Origin: Neodontobutis hainanensis
Lineage: Eukaryota > Chordata > Actinopteri > Gobiiformes > Odontobutidae
Reading direction: 5' to 3'
Length of the DNA stretch: 64,000 nt
Assembly (NCBI GenBank): GCA_024349245.1
Contig: JALDNG010000959.1
Location: forward strand, 1-64,000
The translations under genes and the position numbers were made by a program. Positions 47,103 through 57,841 of the stretch are shown here, one piece after another (the stretch's first letter is position 1; every line of letters starts with the position of its first letter). Below the pieces are notes generated by a model. It had not been told where the DNA came from. It did no database searches and saw only the letters and a list, made by a program, of their open reading frames with translations.

Positions 47103-48897
47103 ATCCATCCATCCATCCATCCATCTTCTACCGCTTATCCGGGGCCAGGTCGCGGGGGCAGCAGTCTAAGCAGAGAAGCCCAGACTTCCCTCTCCCCAGA
47201 CACTTCCTCCAGCTCTTCCGGGGGGATACCGAGGCGTTCCCAGGTCAGCCGAGAGACATAGTCCCTCCAGCGTGTCCTAGGTCTTCCCCGAGGTCTCCTC
47301 CCGGTGGGACATGCCCGGAACACCTCCCTAGGGAGGCGTCCGGGAGGCATCCGAAACAGATGCCCGAGCCACCTCAGCTGGCTCCTCTCGATGTGAAGGA
47401 GCAGCGGCTCTACTTTGAGCTCCTCCCGAGTGACGGAGCTCCTCACCCTATCTCTAAGGGAGCGCCCCGCCACTCTGCGGAGAAAGCTCATTTCGGCCGC
47501 CTGTATCCGGGATCTTGTTCTTTCGGTCATGACCCAAAGCTCATGACCATAGGTGAGAAGTAAGGCGTAGATCGACTGGTAAATCGGAGCTTTGCCTTAC
47601 AGCTCAGCTCCTTCTTCACCACGACAGACCGGTACATCGACCGCATTACTGCAGAAGCTGCACCGATCCGTCTGTCGATCTCACGCTCCTTCCTTCCCTC
47701 ACTCGTGAACAAGACCCGAGATACTTAAACTCCTCCACTTGAGGCAGGAGCTCTCCACCAACCTGGATGGGGCAAGCCACCCTTTTCCGACTGAGAACCA
47801 TGGTCTCAGACTTGGAGGTGCTGATCCTCATCCCAGCCGCTTCACACTCGGCTGCAAACCGCCCCAGTGAACATTGAAGGTCCTGGCTTGATGGAGCCAA
47901 CAGGACAACATCATCTGCAAAAAGCAGAGATGAAATCCTGTGGTCCCCAAACCAGACTCCCTCCGGCCCCTGGCTGCGCCTAGAAATCCTGTCCATAAAG
48001 ATAATGAACAGGACCGGTGACAAAGGGCAGCCCTGCCGGAGTCCAACATTCACCGGGAACAGGTCTGACTTACTGCCGGCAATGCGAACCAAGCTCCTGC
48101 TCCGGTCGTACAGGGACCGGATAGCCCTTAGCAAAGGGCCCCGGACCCCATACTCCCGGAGCACCCCCCACAGGGCACCACGAGGGACACAGTCGAATGC
48201 CTTCTCCAGATCCACAAAGCACATGTGGACTGGTTGGGCAAACTCCCATAAACCCTCCAGCACCCTGGAGAGGGTATAGAGCTGGTCCAGTGTTTCACGA
48301 CCGGGACGAAAACCGCATTGTTCCTCCTGGATCTGAGGTTCGACTATCGGCCGCATTCTCCTCTCCAGTACCCTGGCATAGACTTTCCCGGGGAGGCTGA
48401 GGAGTGTGATCCCTCTGTAGTTGGAACACACCCTCCGGTCCCCCTTCTTAAAAAGGGGGACCACCACCCCGGTCTGCCAGTCCAGAGGTACTGTCCCCGA
48501 CCGCCACGCGATGTTGCAGAGGCGTGTCAACCAAGACAGCCCCACAACATCCAGAGACTTGAGGTACTCAGGGCGTATCTCATCCACCCCCGGTGCCTTG
48601 CCACCGAGGAGCTTCCCAACTACCTCAGTGACTTCAGCCTGAGTGATGGACGAGTCCACCTCTGAGCCCTCGGCCTCTGCTTCCTCATTGGAAGACGTGT
48701 CGGTGGGGTTGAGGAGATCCTCGAAGTATTCCTTCCACCGTCCAACAATATCCCCAGTTGAGGTCAGCAGATTTCCACCTCCACTGTAAACAGTGTTGGC
48801 AGGGCACTGCTTCCCCTCCTGAGGCGTCGGACGGTTTGCCAGAATTTCTTGAGGCCGACCGATAGTCTTTTCCATGGCCTCACCGATGCCGAGGCCA
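47103..48897 (-). mobile_element. Rex3/RTE-type LINE, 5'-truncated
   Basis: The 1.8-kb insertion lies on the minus strand with a GATG-repeat tail at its 3' end (47103-47126), the hallmark of Rex3. It is flanked by a 12-bp target-site duplication, TGAACTGTTGCC (47091-47102 and 48898-48909). It lacks the endonuclease half, as expected for 5' truncation. It separates the signal exon from the Ig exon of the receptor remnant. Confidence 0.92.
47135..48897 (-). pseudogene. Rex3 reverse transcriptase fragment, frameshifted
   Basis: On the minus strand the reverse transcriptase runs GKAPGVDEIRPEYLK, VVVPLFKKGDRRVCSNYRGI, CGFRPGRETLDQLYTL, CFVDLEKAFDCVPR, GLRQGCPLSPVLF and SSLLFADDVVLLA, with catalytic FADD near 47910. 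The C-terminal part with SQLRWLGHLFRMPPGRLPRE and RRPRGRPRTRWRDYV lies in other frames below 47712. Breaks are near 47715 and 47530. It would copy element RNA at a nicked target, but this copy is incomplete. Confidence 0.88.
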
Positions 48898-49175
48898 TGA
48901 ACTGTTGCCTTTAATGAAAAACTCTGACATGTTTCTTTTGTGTTTATCATTGTATGTGTATTATTCTAAAGCAGTTTCATTTTGTTAACTTTACTTTTGT
49001 TTACACAGGTGACAATGTGACTCTGCGTTGTGTTCAAGATAGTCAAGGAAATTTGTACTTTTACAAAGATGGATCACTTGTGACTGAGGACACACACCTT
49101 TGGATACAACGTACTGCCCCAGTCGAACTGATGATCTCTTCAGTGACAACCTCAGATCAGGGTTCTTATTTTTTC

Positions 49176-49205
49176 TGACACCACTTCTGGTGTCAGAAGT
49201 GGGAT
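49176..49205 (+). promoter_or_regulatory. ERV primer-binding site (tRNA-Leu type) at a palindromic junction
   Basis: TGGTGTCAGAAGTGGGAT at 49188-49205 is complementary to the 3' end of vertebrate tRNA-Leu plus CCA as I know it. Directly before it, CTGACACCA and CTTC complete a 9-bp perfect inverted repeat with the start of the site. No 5' LTR precedes it; the Ig exon does. Confidence 0.7.
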
Positions 49206-49446
49206 CGAAGATTGACGGCTGGACCCGGCTGAAAGACAAGGGTTTGATCAACCAGACCGCTCCAAGAGGTCTCCTCTTCCCCAAATTTTCTTCTGGACGG
49301 GAGGATTGTCCGATGCTGACCCTCCAATCGTCATCTCTCGATCCAACGTACTCAAATAACCTCTAAGCGGTAAAATTATTACAAATTTATAAATTAAGAG
49401 AAAACATTTTGTAACAGTGTCTAAAAGTGATTTTTGACTGTAACAA

Positions 49447-49980
49447 AGCCTAGACCAGGAATGGTCTATTATTGTTACCATAAGTCAGGATTGACTGAGC
49501 AGGATTGCCATAAAATGAGTAATAATAATTTCTGAATAGGCTTTGTGAAAAGTTTTTTCTTTTGTTTTATGTCTGGACTGGATTGTCCTAATCTGAAAAC
49601 TGAGACCGGATGGTCCTAAAATTATTAATACGGCTGGATTGCCACATAATAATTTTAAAAGGTTTTGTATCTGTATTAGAAACCCTGACTGGGAAGGTCT
49701 ATTATTGTTGATTTGAGTCTGGATTGACTGAGCAGAATTGCCATTCGACAGTAATTTCTGAAAGGGTTTTCTAGAAGCCCTGACCTGAACGGTCTATTGT
49801 TATTACCATAAGTCAGGATTGACTGAGCAGGATTGCCATAAAATGAGTAATAATAATTTCTGAAAGGGTTTTTTAGTTGTTTTTTAGTTGTTTTTTAGTT
49901 GTTTTTAGTTGTTTTTAGTTTTTGTTAGTCTTGTGTTGTTGTTTTGTGTTGTTTTTGTTAGTTTGTGTTGGTTTTAGTAG
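49447..49980. repeat. Tandem repeats in the ERV leader
   Basis: Three clear copies (near 49447-49545, 49680-49770, 49778-49870) and one divergent copy (near 49575-49680) of a ~95-bp unit built around GGTCTATTATTGTTACC and GATTGACTGAGCAGGATTGC. They are followed by a T/G-rich array of about 10-bp TTTTTAGTTG units at 49868-49980. All lie between the primer-binding site and gag. Confidence 0.8.
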
Positions 49981-50045
49981 TTCTAAAGTTTCTCTATAAT
50001 CTGTCTGAACCTTAAATACTGACAAGTATTTAATTAATCTGAAAT

Positions 50046-51792
50046 ATGGGATCCAATACAAGTAAAAACAGTCTTGCAAAGGACTTCTGTGAATTCAATG
50101 TGATATATATGATAGAAACATGCCAGGAGTTGTGATAAAATGGATGAATGGAAGTTGTATGGTTTTAATGGACGAATGAGTGAAAGTAGTTTGACTGCAT
50201 TACGCAATAGAATACAAGATGCAGAAAAGAGACTTATGTCCAAAAAATCAGTAAACCCGAAGCAAATAAAGGAGATTAAAAGACATTATGAATGTTTAGA
50301 GATGTGGGAAAAAGCAGTTGAAGCAAAGAAACAGAAAGAAAAAGAAAATAGGGAAAGAAATTTAAAATACTTAGATACAGTAAAAGGGCCATTTCAAAGC
50401 ACAGGTTATAAAGCAACTGATAACATAACTAATGCGATGTCCTCTTGTTTTCCGAGTCTGACCCAGCCTGTTGGTCCGGCACTCATGAGTGAAGATCGAT
50501 GACGTCACCGCTCTCGCTGCTGCACATCTCCACAGTGAAGAAAAGGGAGGGCTCCAGAGGCAGAGACAAGCGGCTCAGACACATGCAGCTTCTGCAACAG
50601 CTGCTCAACTGTACCCAGATCTGACCACCCAGGCTGAAACAAACACCCTGATGAACACTGGACTGTCAAGTCCTGTCACCAAACCTCCTTCATATGACTC
50701 TGCCACCAGTCCTAAGAACTCTAACAACCCCTTCACAACTGAACTTTCATCAGACAAATCTTTCTCCTTCCTGTCCCCGTCTCACACGAGAAGCAAGACA
50801 CCTTATGGGGCTGTGTTTCAAGCTCCTGTGATTGAATTTCCAAATCCAGCTCCACCACCACCATCCCCAGACAATGAAACCGAAGTACAACGCCAAAGGC
50901 GACTGGCTGAACACCCTGCGCCTGTGCTTATGTATCGCTCACCAGACCCCTCAAGATGGACTCAATTAATGAAAGACAATATACCTCCTATTAACAGAGG
51001 AGGCGCCACATTGGGCCAAAAATTCAAACTGTTCTGTCAAGTGCACAGGCCCACCGGTGCAGAGATCCCTGGTATTCTGAGAACAATCTGCAACTTAGAA
51101 GATTACTCAAAAATTCAAGCAGCGGTTGAAGACCATGACGGCATGAATTCTCTTTCCACAATCCAATGGGACGACAACACTGACTATGCCAGATACGTGA
51201 GAACGCCATTGTCACCGCTCTGACCCAGCAGTTCCCAGCCCGCATGGACATGAGAACGTTTTGATGTCACTAAGGCGTGGAGAAGATGAATCAGTCATGT
51301 CTTTTGCCGCTAGAGCACGCCAACATTGCATTCAACACAGTGGCCAGGCTGCCACTGCCTGGACAGCTGAACAACACACCAGTACATTTGAAGAACTGTT
51401 CAAAATGATGTTAAAAACGGCCTTGGAAAAGACATTGTTAAAATTATGACAGACAAAATGGTGGGCTCATGGGACACAAACCGTGTCCAAGAAATTCACC
51501 GCTAAGCCCAGGACGCAGAAATCAGATGTGCCAAAAAAAGAAAAGTGGATGCAAAATTAGTCTCCACTTTTGCAAAGATGACTTTGCCCAACCATCACAT
51601 TTCAACAGAGGTAGAGGACGACTAAGAGGAAGAGGTCGTGGACGTCCAGACAGAGACGAGGTTGAGCGACGCAGAAAGTCTCAACTGTGTTTCATTTGCG
51701 CTGAACCAGGCCACTGGGCTGACAACTGTCCCAAGAAAAGAAGAGACCGAGCTGACCAACGCTCTGACACTGCTCTGAGTGACCCCAACTGA
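50046..51792 (+). pseudogene. gag: ERV gag (matrix, capsid, nucleocapsid), broken
   Basis: The ATG at 50046 opens MGSNTS, a myristoylation signal of retroviral matrix, and the frame stops at 50133. Coding continues in other frames at 50140-50502 (coiled, Lys/Glu-rich), 50489-51223 (Pro-rich spacer with PPSYD, then a capsid-like region) and 51261-51449. Nucleocapsid at 51469-51792 has basic RGRGR and one zinc knuckle, CFICAEPGHWADNC. Gag would form the particle shell under the membrane and package RNA. PPSYD resembles a late-domain motif. At least four frame breaks are present, so no whole polyprotein is possible. Confidence 0.8.
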
Positions 51793-51993
51793 CTGGCTGG
51801 TGATGATGAGGAACCGAGGGACTTCGCCGCAAAATGAGATGAGTATAACACACTAAAAGGACACCACACCTGTCACTGATGATGCACACAACACCGCACT
51901 GCTCACAAGCAATGAAGACGCGCTTGCAACTGATCCACTGCTTGCTTTAGTGACAGAAACCATTAAGAAACTTGAAATGAAAAAAAAGCTGAA

Positions 51994-52755
51994 ATGTTTA
52001 AAGGTACCTATGCTAAGTTAACAACATCGGTGTGTGAAAAATTACCGGTAATAAAATGTGACATCAATGGAAAAACTCTGTCATTTATGGTTGACTCTGG
52101 GGCCACAAAATCTCTGATCAGAAAAGACCAAATTCAAACTGCATTAAATGGCAAAACAACTCACTCCATTAGTGCAAGTGGACAGATTGTTAAAGAACCA
52201 TTCACAAAACCTCTATCTGTAATCTGGCATTTACCTGATCCATCAGTGTCCACTACACACAGCTTTCTGTTGTCTGAGTTGTGTCCAGTGAATCTAATAG
52301 GTCGTGACCTAATGTGCGCACTAGGAATTACCTTGTCTGCAGACGAAAATGGTATCAAAATAAAACAAACCAAATCTGAATATTGCTTTATAAAATGTGA
52401 AGTGATCACTCCATTGTATGTGTATCAGTGGAAATTGGACCATCTGCTGACTCCAAATTTGTTACACAACGCTAAACAATACATGAGCTCATTCTCTGAA
52501 TTCATGAAGGCAAATGCACTACATGTTACAGCGCATGTCTCCATGGGTCCAGATGAACAGTATGAAGAAAGCTGGTACCGACAAACTACTGACCGACTCA
52601 TTCTGAATGGACTGTACTTTAACCAAGATTTTTGCGCTTATAATGTTCCATTACCTCACAAACTGTCAAAGTTCTTCAAAATCCAAAACTCAGCCCCGCA
52701 TGTCTCAATAGCCAAACCACATAACAAACAATGGCGTGATGTTGGTCTTTTATGA
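51994..52755 (+). pseudogene. pro: ERV protease and start of pol
   Basis: An aspartic protease fold has its active-site DSGA at 52093-52104 and the flap and C-terminal block LIGRDLMCALGI near 52299. It lies in the same frame as nucleocapsid but is separated from it by several stops. In related viruses a single stop between gag and pro is read through. The protein would cut the polyproteins. The segment then enters pol and breaks near 52752. Confidence 0.75.
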
Positions 52756-54237
52756 CAAAATGTTTAAAAGCTACAGATTGGAAACAAGACCCAGATAATC
52801 CAGACATTTACCACTCTCACGAGCTTGACACATGCTATGTGCCATTCACTGCAGGAGTCAATTGTAACCGCTCCTGCTACCTTCTTCCTCAAAATGACTC
52901 CACCCCATCTTCCTGTCACACACTCGCAAAAGTCGATGCTCAGCCTCTCACACCCAGTGATGTGTCTCCACTGTTAACACAGTTACCAGACTCATTGTGG
53001 GCCAAACACAAATATGATGTAGGTTTAATTAAAAACTGTAAACCTCTCCAACTAACTCCAAAGTCCGAATACAGACCAAAAGCACGTCAATATCCTCTGA
53101 AGCCTGAAGCTGAACAGGGGATAAAACCAGTCTTTGACTCTCTGCTGAAAGCAGGTGTAATTGTTGAGTGCTCTGACTCTCCCTGCCGTACTCCAATTTT
53201 CCCTGTAAAAAAGATCAGACCACAGGAAATGCCCACTGAGTGGCGTTTTGTCCAAGACCTGCGTGCTGTGAACGAAGCTATTCACTCTCCAGCACCAATC
53301 TGTCCCAATCCATACACCATCATGTCACAAATTCCAACAACTTCAAAATGGTTCTCTGTGGTTGACATTTCAAATGCTTTTTTCTCTGTACCTGTCCATC
53401 CAGACTCCCAGTTTTGGTTTGCCTTTGAATTTGCAGGAAAACTCTATTCCTGGTCTCGAATGCCACAAGGCCTAAATTGCGCTCCTAGCGTTCGGTCAGG
53501 CATTACGTGACAGTCTCTTTCATTTGACACTTCAACACTCTGCCATTTTGCAGTACGTTGATGATATCATGCTCTGTTCAGACACGAAGGAGCAGTGTGA
53601 GACTGACACACTGCTTCTATTAAATCACCTAGCTGAGCAGGGCCACAAGGTTTCACTTTCTAAAATTCAGTTTGTAAAACAGAAAGTTCAGTTTCTTGGT
53701 CATGTCATCACTCACTCACAAAAAAGCATTACTACAGACAGGGTGATACCCATTGCCAACTTCCCAAAACCATTGACTAAGAAACAAATGCTGTCTTTCC
53801 TTGGCATGTGCTCCTACTGCAGAACTTTTATTCCAAATTACTCTACTGTAGAACGCCCACTACGTGATCTTACTCTGAAAAAAGACATGACACTTCACTC
53901 CAAACTCACATGGACATCTGAGGCTGACTCTGCATTTACTCATTTGAAACTGCTACTACAGACAGCCCCTGCATTGGCATTGCCAAACCCTGACAAGCCT
54001 TTCTTCCAATTTGTTGATGAACGTGATGGTTGTATGAATTCTGTTCTCGCCCAAAAACAGGGACAGCTGCTGAAGCCTGTGGGTTACTTCTCGACACACC
54101 TTGATCCAGTTGCTAGAGGCCACCCATCATGTCTCCGTGCTTTAGCAGCCTGTGAAGCAGCAATAATTGCCTCTCGTCCCTATGTAGGCTACAGTCATCT
54201 CACCCTTTTGCTCCACATGCTGTCTCCAACATTCTGA
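52752..54237 (+). pseudogene. pol: ERV reverse transcriptase, frameshifted
   Basis: The fingers and palm run PLKPEAEQGIKPVFDSLLKAG, then WRFVQDLRAVNEAI, then WFSVVDISNAFFSVPVHPD (first catalytic Asp), in one open stretch to 53510. After a frame break near 53500, the catalytic YVDD lies at 53554-53565. The connection follows with HKVSLSKIQFVKQKVQFLGH. The class is gamma/epsilon-like. It would copy genomic RNA into DNA. Confidence 0.85.
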
Positions 54238-54257
54238 CTGAACAAAAGACAGCTCAC

Positions 54258-56066
54258 TTGACCCCTGCTCGTCAGCTACGTTACAACACCACCCTTCTGA
54301 ACCTACCGAATGTTGAGGTTAAACGTTGTAACACTCTCAACCCACTCCTGCCTCTCCCAGAGGAGGGAGAACCTCACTGTTGTCTTTCTGAACTTGACCT
54401 TATCTGTCTGCCAAGACTTGATTTGACTGACACTCCTCTTTCTAATCCTGAACTCATTTTTATGTAGATGGTTCAGCTTCCAAGGACCCAACCACCGGTA
54501 CTGCACACGTTGGATATGCAGTTGTGGATGATCATGCAACAGTGACGTCATCTCCTCTCAGTCCTCGGTTATCAGCGCAAGCAGCAGAACTAATTGCCCT
54601 GACCAAAGCCTGTCAATTGGCATCTGGTAAAACAGTTAACATTTACACAGACAGTCAATATGCATTTGGTGTTCTACACAACCACGCAGCACTTTGGCGC
54701 CACAGAAAATTCCTCAAATCTGATGGCAAACCCATTTCACACAAAGATTTGATTTCTGATCTTTTAGATGCAGTGCTACTCCCATCCGCCGTGGCAGTAT
54801 GCAAGTGTTCTGCACATACCTCTGCCAAAGACACAGTCTCTCTAGGTAATGCACGAGCGCAGCTGCAAAAGCAGCGTCACTCACACCCTATGTTGTTACA
54901 TTACTCTCCCAGACAACGGATCAAACTTGCACTCACTCTGACATTGTTTCACTCTCTGATTTGGCCCGCATCTCCACTCCAGCAGACAAAGCTGTTTGGA
55001 AAAAGAAAAACTGTACAAACACAAATGGTGTTTGGATGGGCCCTAATGGCAATCCATGTCTTCCTCAAGCCCTCTTCCTGCCTTTTGCAAAATTGTTACA
55101 TGGCGTTGACCATGTATCAAAGGAGGGAATGAGAAAAGACCTTCAAAGACATTGGTTTACTGTGGGGTTTAACAAATTTGCTGAAGATTTTTGCTCAAAA
55201 TGCTTCATCTGCTTAACCAGCAATTCTAAAGGTAATTCCTACAACAAAACAGATGTTGGAGGTCACAAACCCACCTCCAGGCCTTTTGGCCACATTTAAA
55301 TGGACTTCATTGAGTTAACACCCTGCGAAGGTAAGAAATACTGTCTTGTAATAGCTGACATGTTTTCAAAGTGGGTAGAAGCATTCCCAACAAAACACTG
55401 CTGACGCAGTAGCAAAAATCCTCTTAAGCGAAATAATTCCTCGCTGGGGACTTCCGAATCTAATTACGAGTGATAACGGTACTCATTTTGTAAATGACAT
55501 TTTGAAAACACTGAGTGAACACCTTAAATTTGACCTGAAAACTCATTGCTCCTACCATCCAGCTTCTGGAGGAGCTGTAGAAAGAGAAAATGGCACTCTG
55601 AAACGCAAATTGGCAAAAATATCTGAATCAACAGGTAAAACGAAATAACCTTTCTCCCTTTGAGATAGTGTTTGGACTACCTCCTGGAATTGGGTTTGGA
55701 CCCCCATCTAAACCTGCAGCACTGGCTGATAGTACTCTGCCAGACCCAATGATATCCTATTGTATTTCACTCTCTAATATTCTCTCTAATATTAGATCTC
55801 AGGTGCTTGATTCCCTGCCCAAACCGGCCACCCACCAGTTTCACAAACTCCAGCCTGGCGACTACATCCTGGTGAGAAACCTGAGGAAGCGCAGCTGGAG
55901 AGACAAACCCTGGTGTGGGCCCTATCAGATCCTGCTCACGACCCACACGGCTGTGAAGGTCGCAGAAAGAGCCCCTTGGATCCATGCACAACACTGCAAG
56001 AAGATTCCTCCACCTGACCAGCTCGTCAACTGCTCCCCACTGTCAAAGAGTGGACCCAGTGAATGA
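54258..56066 (+). pseudogene. pol: ERV RNase H and integrase, frameshifted
   Basis: RNase H begins at about 54460 with YVDGSASKD and continues SAQAAELIALTKA and NIYTDSQYAFGV. Integrase follows: an HHCC finger region near 55105-55215 (HGVDHVSKEGM, CSKCFIC), a catalytic core near 55300-55630 with MDFIELTPCEG, a second Asp in SDNGTHFVND and a Glu in ERENGTLKRK. It ends with a GPYQILL-type C-terminal domain at 55860-55990. Frames break near 54467, 54870, 55290 and 55640. RNase H degrades the RNA strand; integrase inserts the provirus. Confidence 0.82.
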
Positions 56067-57361
56067 TCACAAAGTAAGAGGCTTGTCCCGAGAACAAGCT
56101 CCTACGTGGGAGATCTGAGGTGAGACCTTAGCTCTACCTCCACCGTTGACTACGTGGGAAGACTGGGGTGAGATTTTCGCTCACCTCCTCCGCTGAAACT
56201 GCTCTGGTAAACGCAGTTCAACGTTGAGACCAGTGCCGAGAGCTGGTCCCACCTACAATCAAGTTTATGAAAGACTCTGTACCACCTGAAGAAATAGAGC
56301 TGACCGTTTTCAGCAAATTCAACAGCGTAACTATAACATGTGACACACTCATCTGTCCCACAGTTCCTCACATCACTGATAACCAGTTTTATACTGACAA
56401 ATATATATGTATATATCTTTTTGGGTTCTTTATTGCATTTAAAATTGCTCTAATGATTAATTTTTGAATATCTATTAAACAATTATTACATACTCATGCA
56501 TGTTAATGTTATGATAACTGCTTAATTTTATTTTATTTGTTACTATCATTTTATTATTGCTATTATTGAACAGATCTTTGAACATTAGAAATGGGCGGTG
56601 TTTGGAAAACATGGTTAACTAAACTCGCAGGCATACTTTTAGTGGTTATTATCCTTCTTTTCCTTGTCTCCTGCTGCATTATTCCGCTCATCCGAAGATT
56701 AGTGACTTCTCTTTTTCTCTGCAACTAGCTAAACTCTATGTTGAATTGCCTCAACAGGACAAAGACCACAACCCAGACACCTCTGCTCTTGATTGTGACT
56801 CTGTTAATTCTGTTTTATTTGCTCATCTATTTGAAGAAAACTAAGTATGACTAAGTATGTTCCTATGTCTGTGTAATCCACATGTAATTTTCTTTTGAAA
56901 TAGTAATTGTGAAATATAGTCACCAAAGCAATCACAGCTAATCAACTTTTGAACCTGATAATTTTAATTTTTGTTATTTTAGACACGTTAAGGCTAAAAT
57001 TGTGTACTTACATGTGGTGTTTTTAAATTTTTTCACTAATGCTTTCTTTGAGGTAAAGTCTTTTGATTTGAAGGTTTTTAAGTTTTACAAACTGATTTGT
57101 TTTGTGAATATTTTTCATCTAATGCTTATGTTTAACCCTAGTGAGTTACGCCGCCTGTGAGGGAGGGGCTGTGGTGTTCTTTTCCCAGCGTTAGGTCAGC
57201 TACTGATAGTATGAAATGTTTCTACTTGATTTAGTCAGCCCTCGGCTGGGTTTTTCGGCACCACAACTGTAGTACAACTCACAAAGCTTAGGTTAATTTG
57301 ATTTATGTTTTGTATCCTAATTGAGTTTTGATTGATTTTGGTTGATCAATTGTGTTTGATC
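56067..57361 (+). other. ERV env region, almost wholly deleted
   Basis: There is no surface-protein coding. At 56103-56200 a ~48-bp segment is imperfectly repeated (TACGTGGGAGATCTGAGG and TACGTGGGAAGACTGGGG). Only the transmembrane end (56591-56728) is recognisable. The rest is AT-rich. Confidence 0.6.
56591..56728 (+). pseudogene. env: ERV env remnant: membrane-spanning C-terminus
   Basis: A 45-codon open stretch begins with WKTWLTKLAG and a long hydrophobic helix with a paired Cys (SCC) and a basic end (RRL), as in the C-terminal end of a retroviral transmembrane glycoprotein. Everything upstream that would define a fusion protein is absent. It cannot function in entry. Confidence 0.6.
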
Positions 57362-57374
57362 AAAAGGAGGGAAT

Positions 57375-57841
57375 TGTAATTGGAAAATCATATTTTCCTC
57401 TTTCACATGCTCTGTGCTGTCCTTGACCGCAGCATAATGATGTGCGCACCATCTGTACTGTTTTCAAACTGATAAAATTGTCTTTCATGTTAGATGGCTC
57501 ACTCCCTGAGAGCCAGTGTTTCATTTTTCTTATCTGCTGTGATTTCAGTATAAATTCTAAGCCCGCCTAGTTAACATTGGGACTGTTCATGCAACTCTGT
57601 ACACAGACAGAGTTGTATTTTCCATTCCTCCTTTTGCAAAAGATGTCTCTGAATTCTTTTTTTCTTTTTCCTTAAATAAATCACCAAAAGACATCTGTTG
57701 TTTTCTCTCAAACTTATTCCACAATAATATATTTATTTTTTCAACCACACACTTTACAACTTGGCAATTGCATGATAATAGTGGGGTATTTACCAACATA
57801 TCCGTGCTGTATCAATTACTATTATTATCATTATTATTACA
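57375..57841 (+). mobile_element. ERV 3' LTR, downstream copy
   Basis: Same boundaries as the copy at 286-749: TGTAAT start after the polypurine tract, TATAAA at 57549-57554, AATAAA at 57675-57680, and ATTACA end. It differs from the first copy by a few single-base changes and short indels. Confidence 0.6.

Larger units (their letters stand above)
46641..49177 (+). pseudogene. Ig receptor start: signal exon and one truncated Ig exon
   Basis: Exon 46641-46677 starts ATG and reads MGPSLVWTLGLI before a GTGAGT donor, a typical first signal-peptide exon of Fc-receptor-like genes. After the Rex3 insertion, exon 49009-49177 follows a TTACACAG acceptor with GDNVTLRCVQDSQGNLYFYKD and a C-terminal SDQGSYFF. 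The Ig fold has its first Cys, but the sequence stops just at the second Cys codon, where the ERV begins. No continuation is seen after the ERV; unit B follows instead. The gene is therefore cut by two insertions and probably by a duplication boundary. Confidence 0.7.
49188..57841 (+). mobile_element. Class I (gamma/epsilon-like) endogenous retrovirus, lacking 5' LTR and most of env
   Basis: The order is primer-binding site, repeat-rich leader, gag, pro, pol, a short env remnant, polypurine tract (57362-57371) and 3' LTR. Single zinc knuckle, stop-separated gag and pro in one frame, a YVDD reverse transcriptase and a GPY-type integrase end all fit the gamma/epsilon group. The many frameshifts and the missing env make this copy defective. 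A second copy's 3' end lies at 1-749. Confidence 0.9.

Noticed and set aside
47103..47126. Independent ATCC microsatellite
   Set aside because: It is the GATG-type 3' tail of the minus-strand Rex3 element.
47054..48665. Several plus-strand open frames
   Set aside because: They are GC-rich shadows opposite the Rex3 reverse transcriptase on the minus strand.
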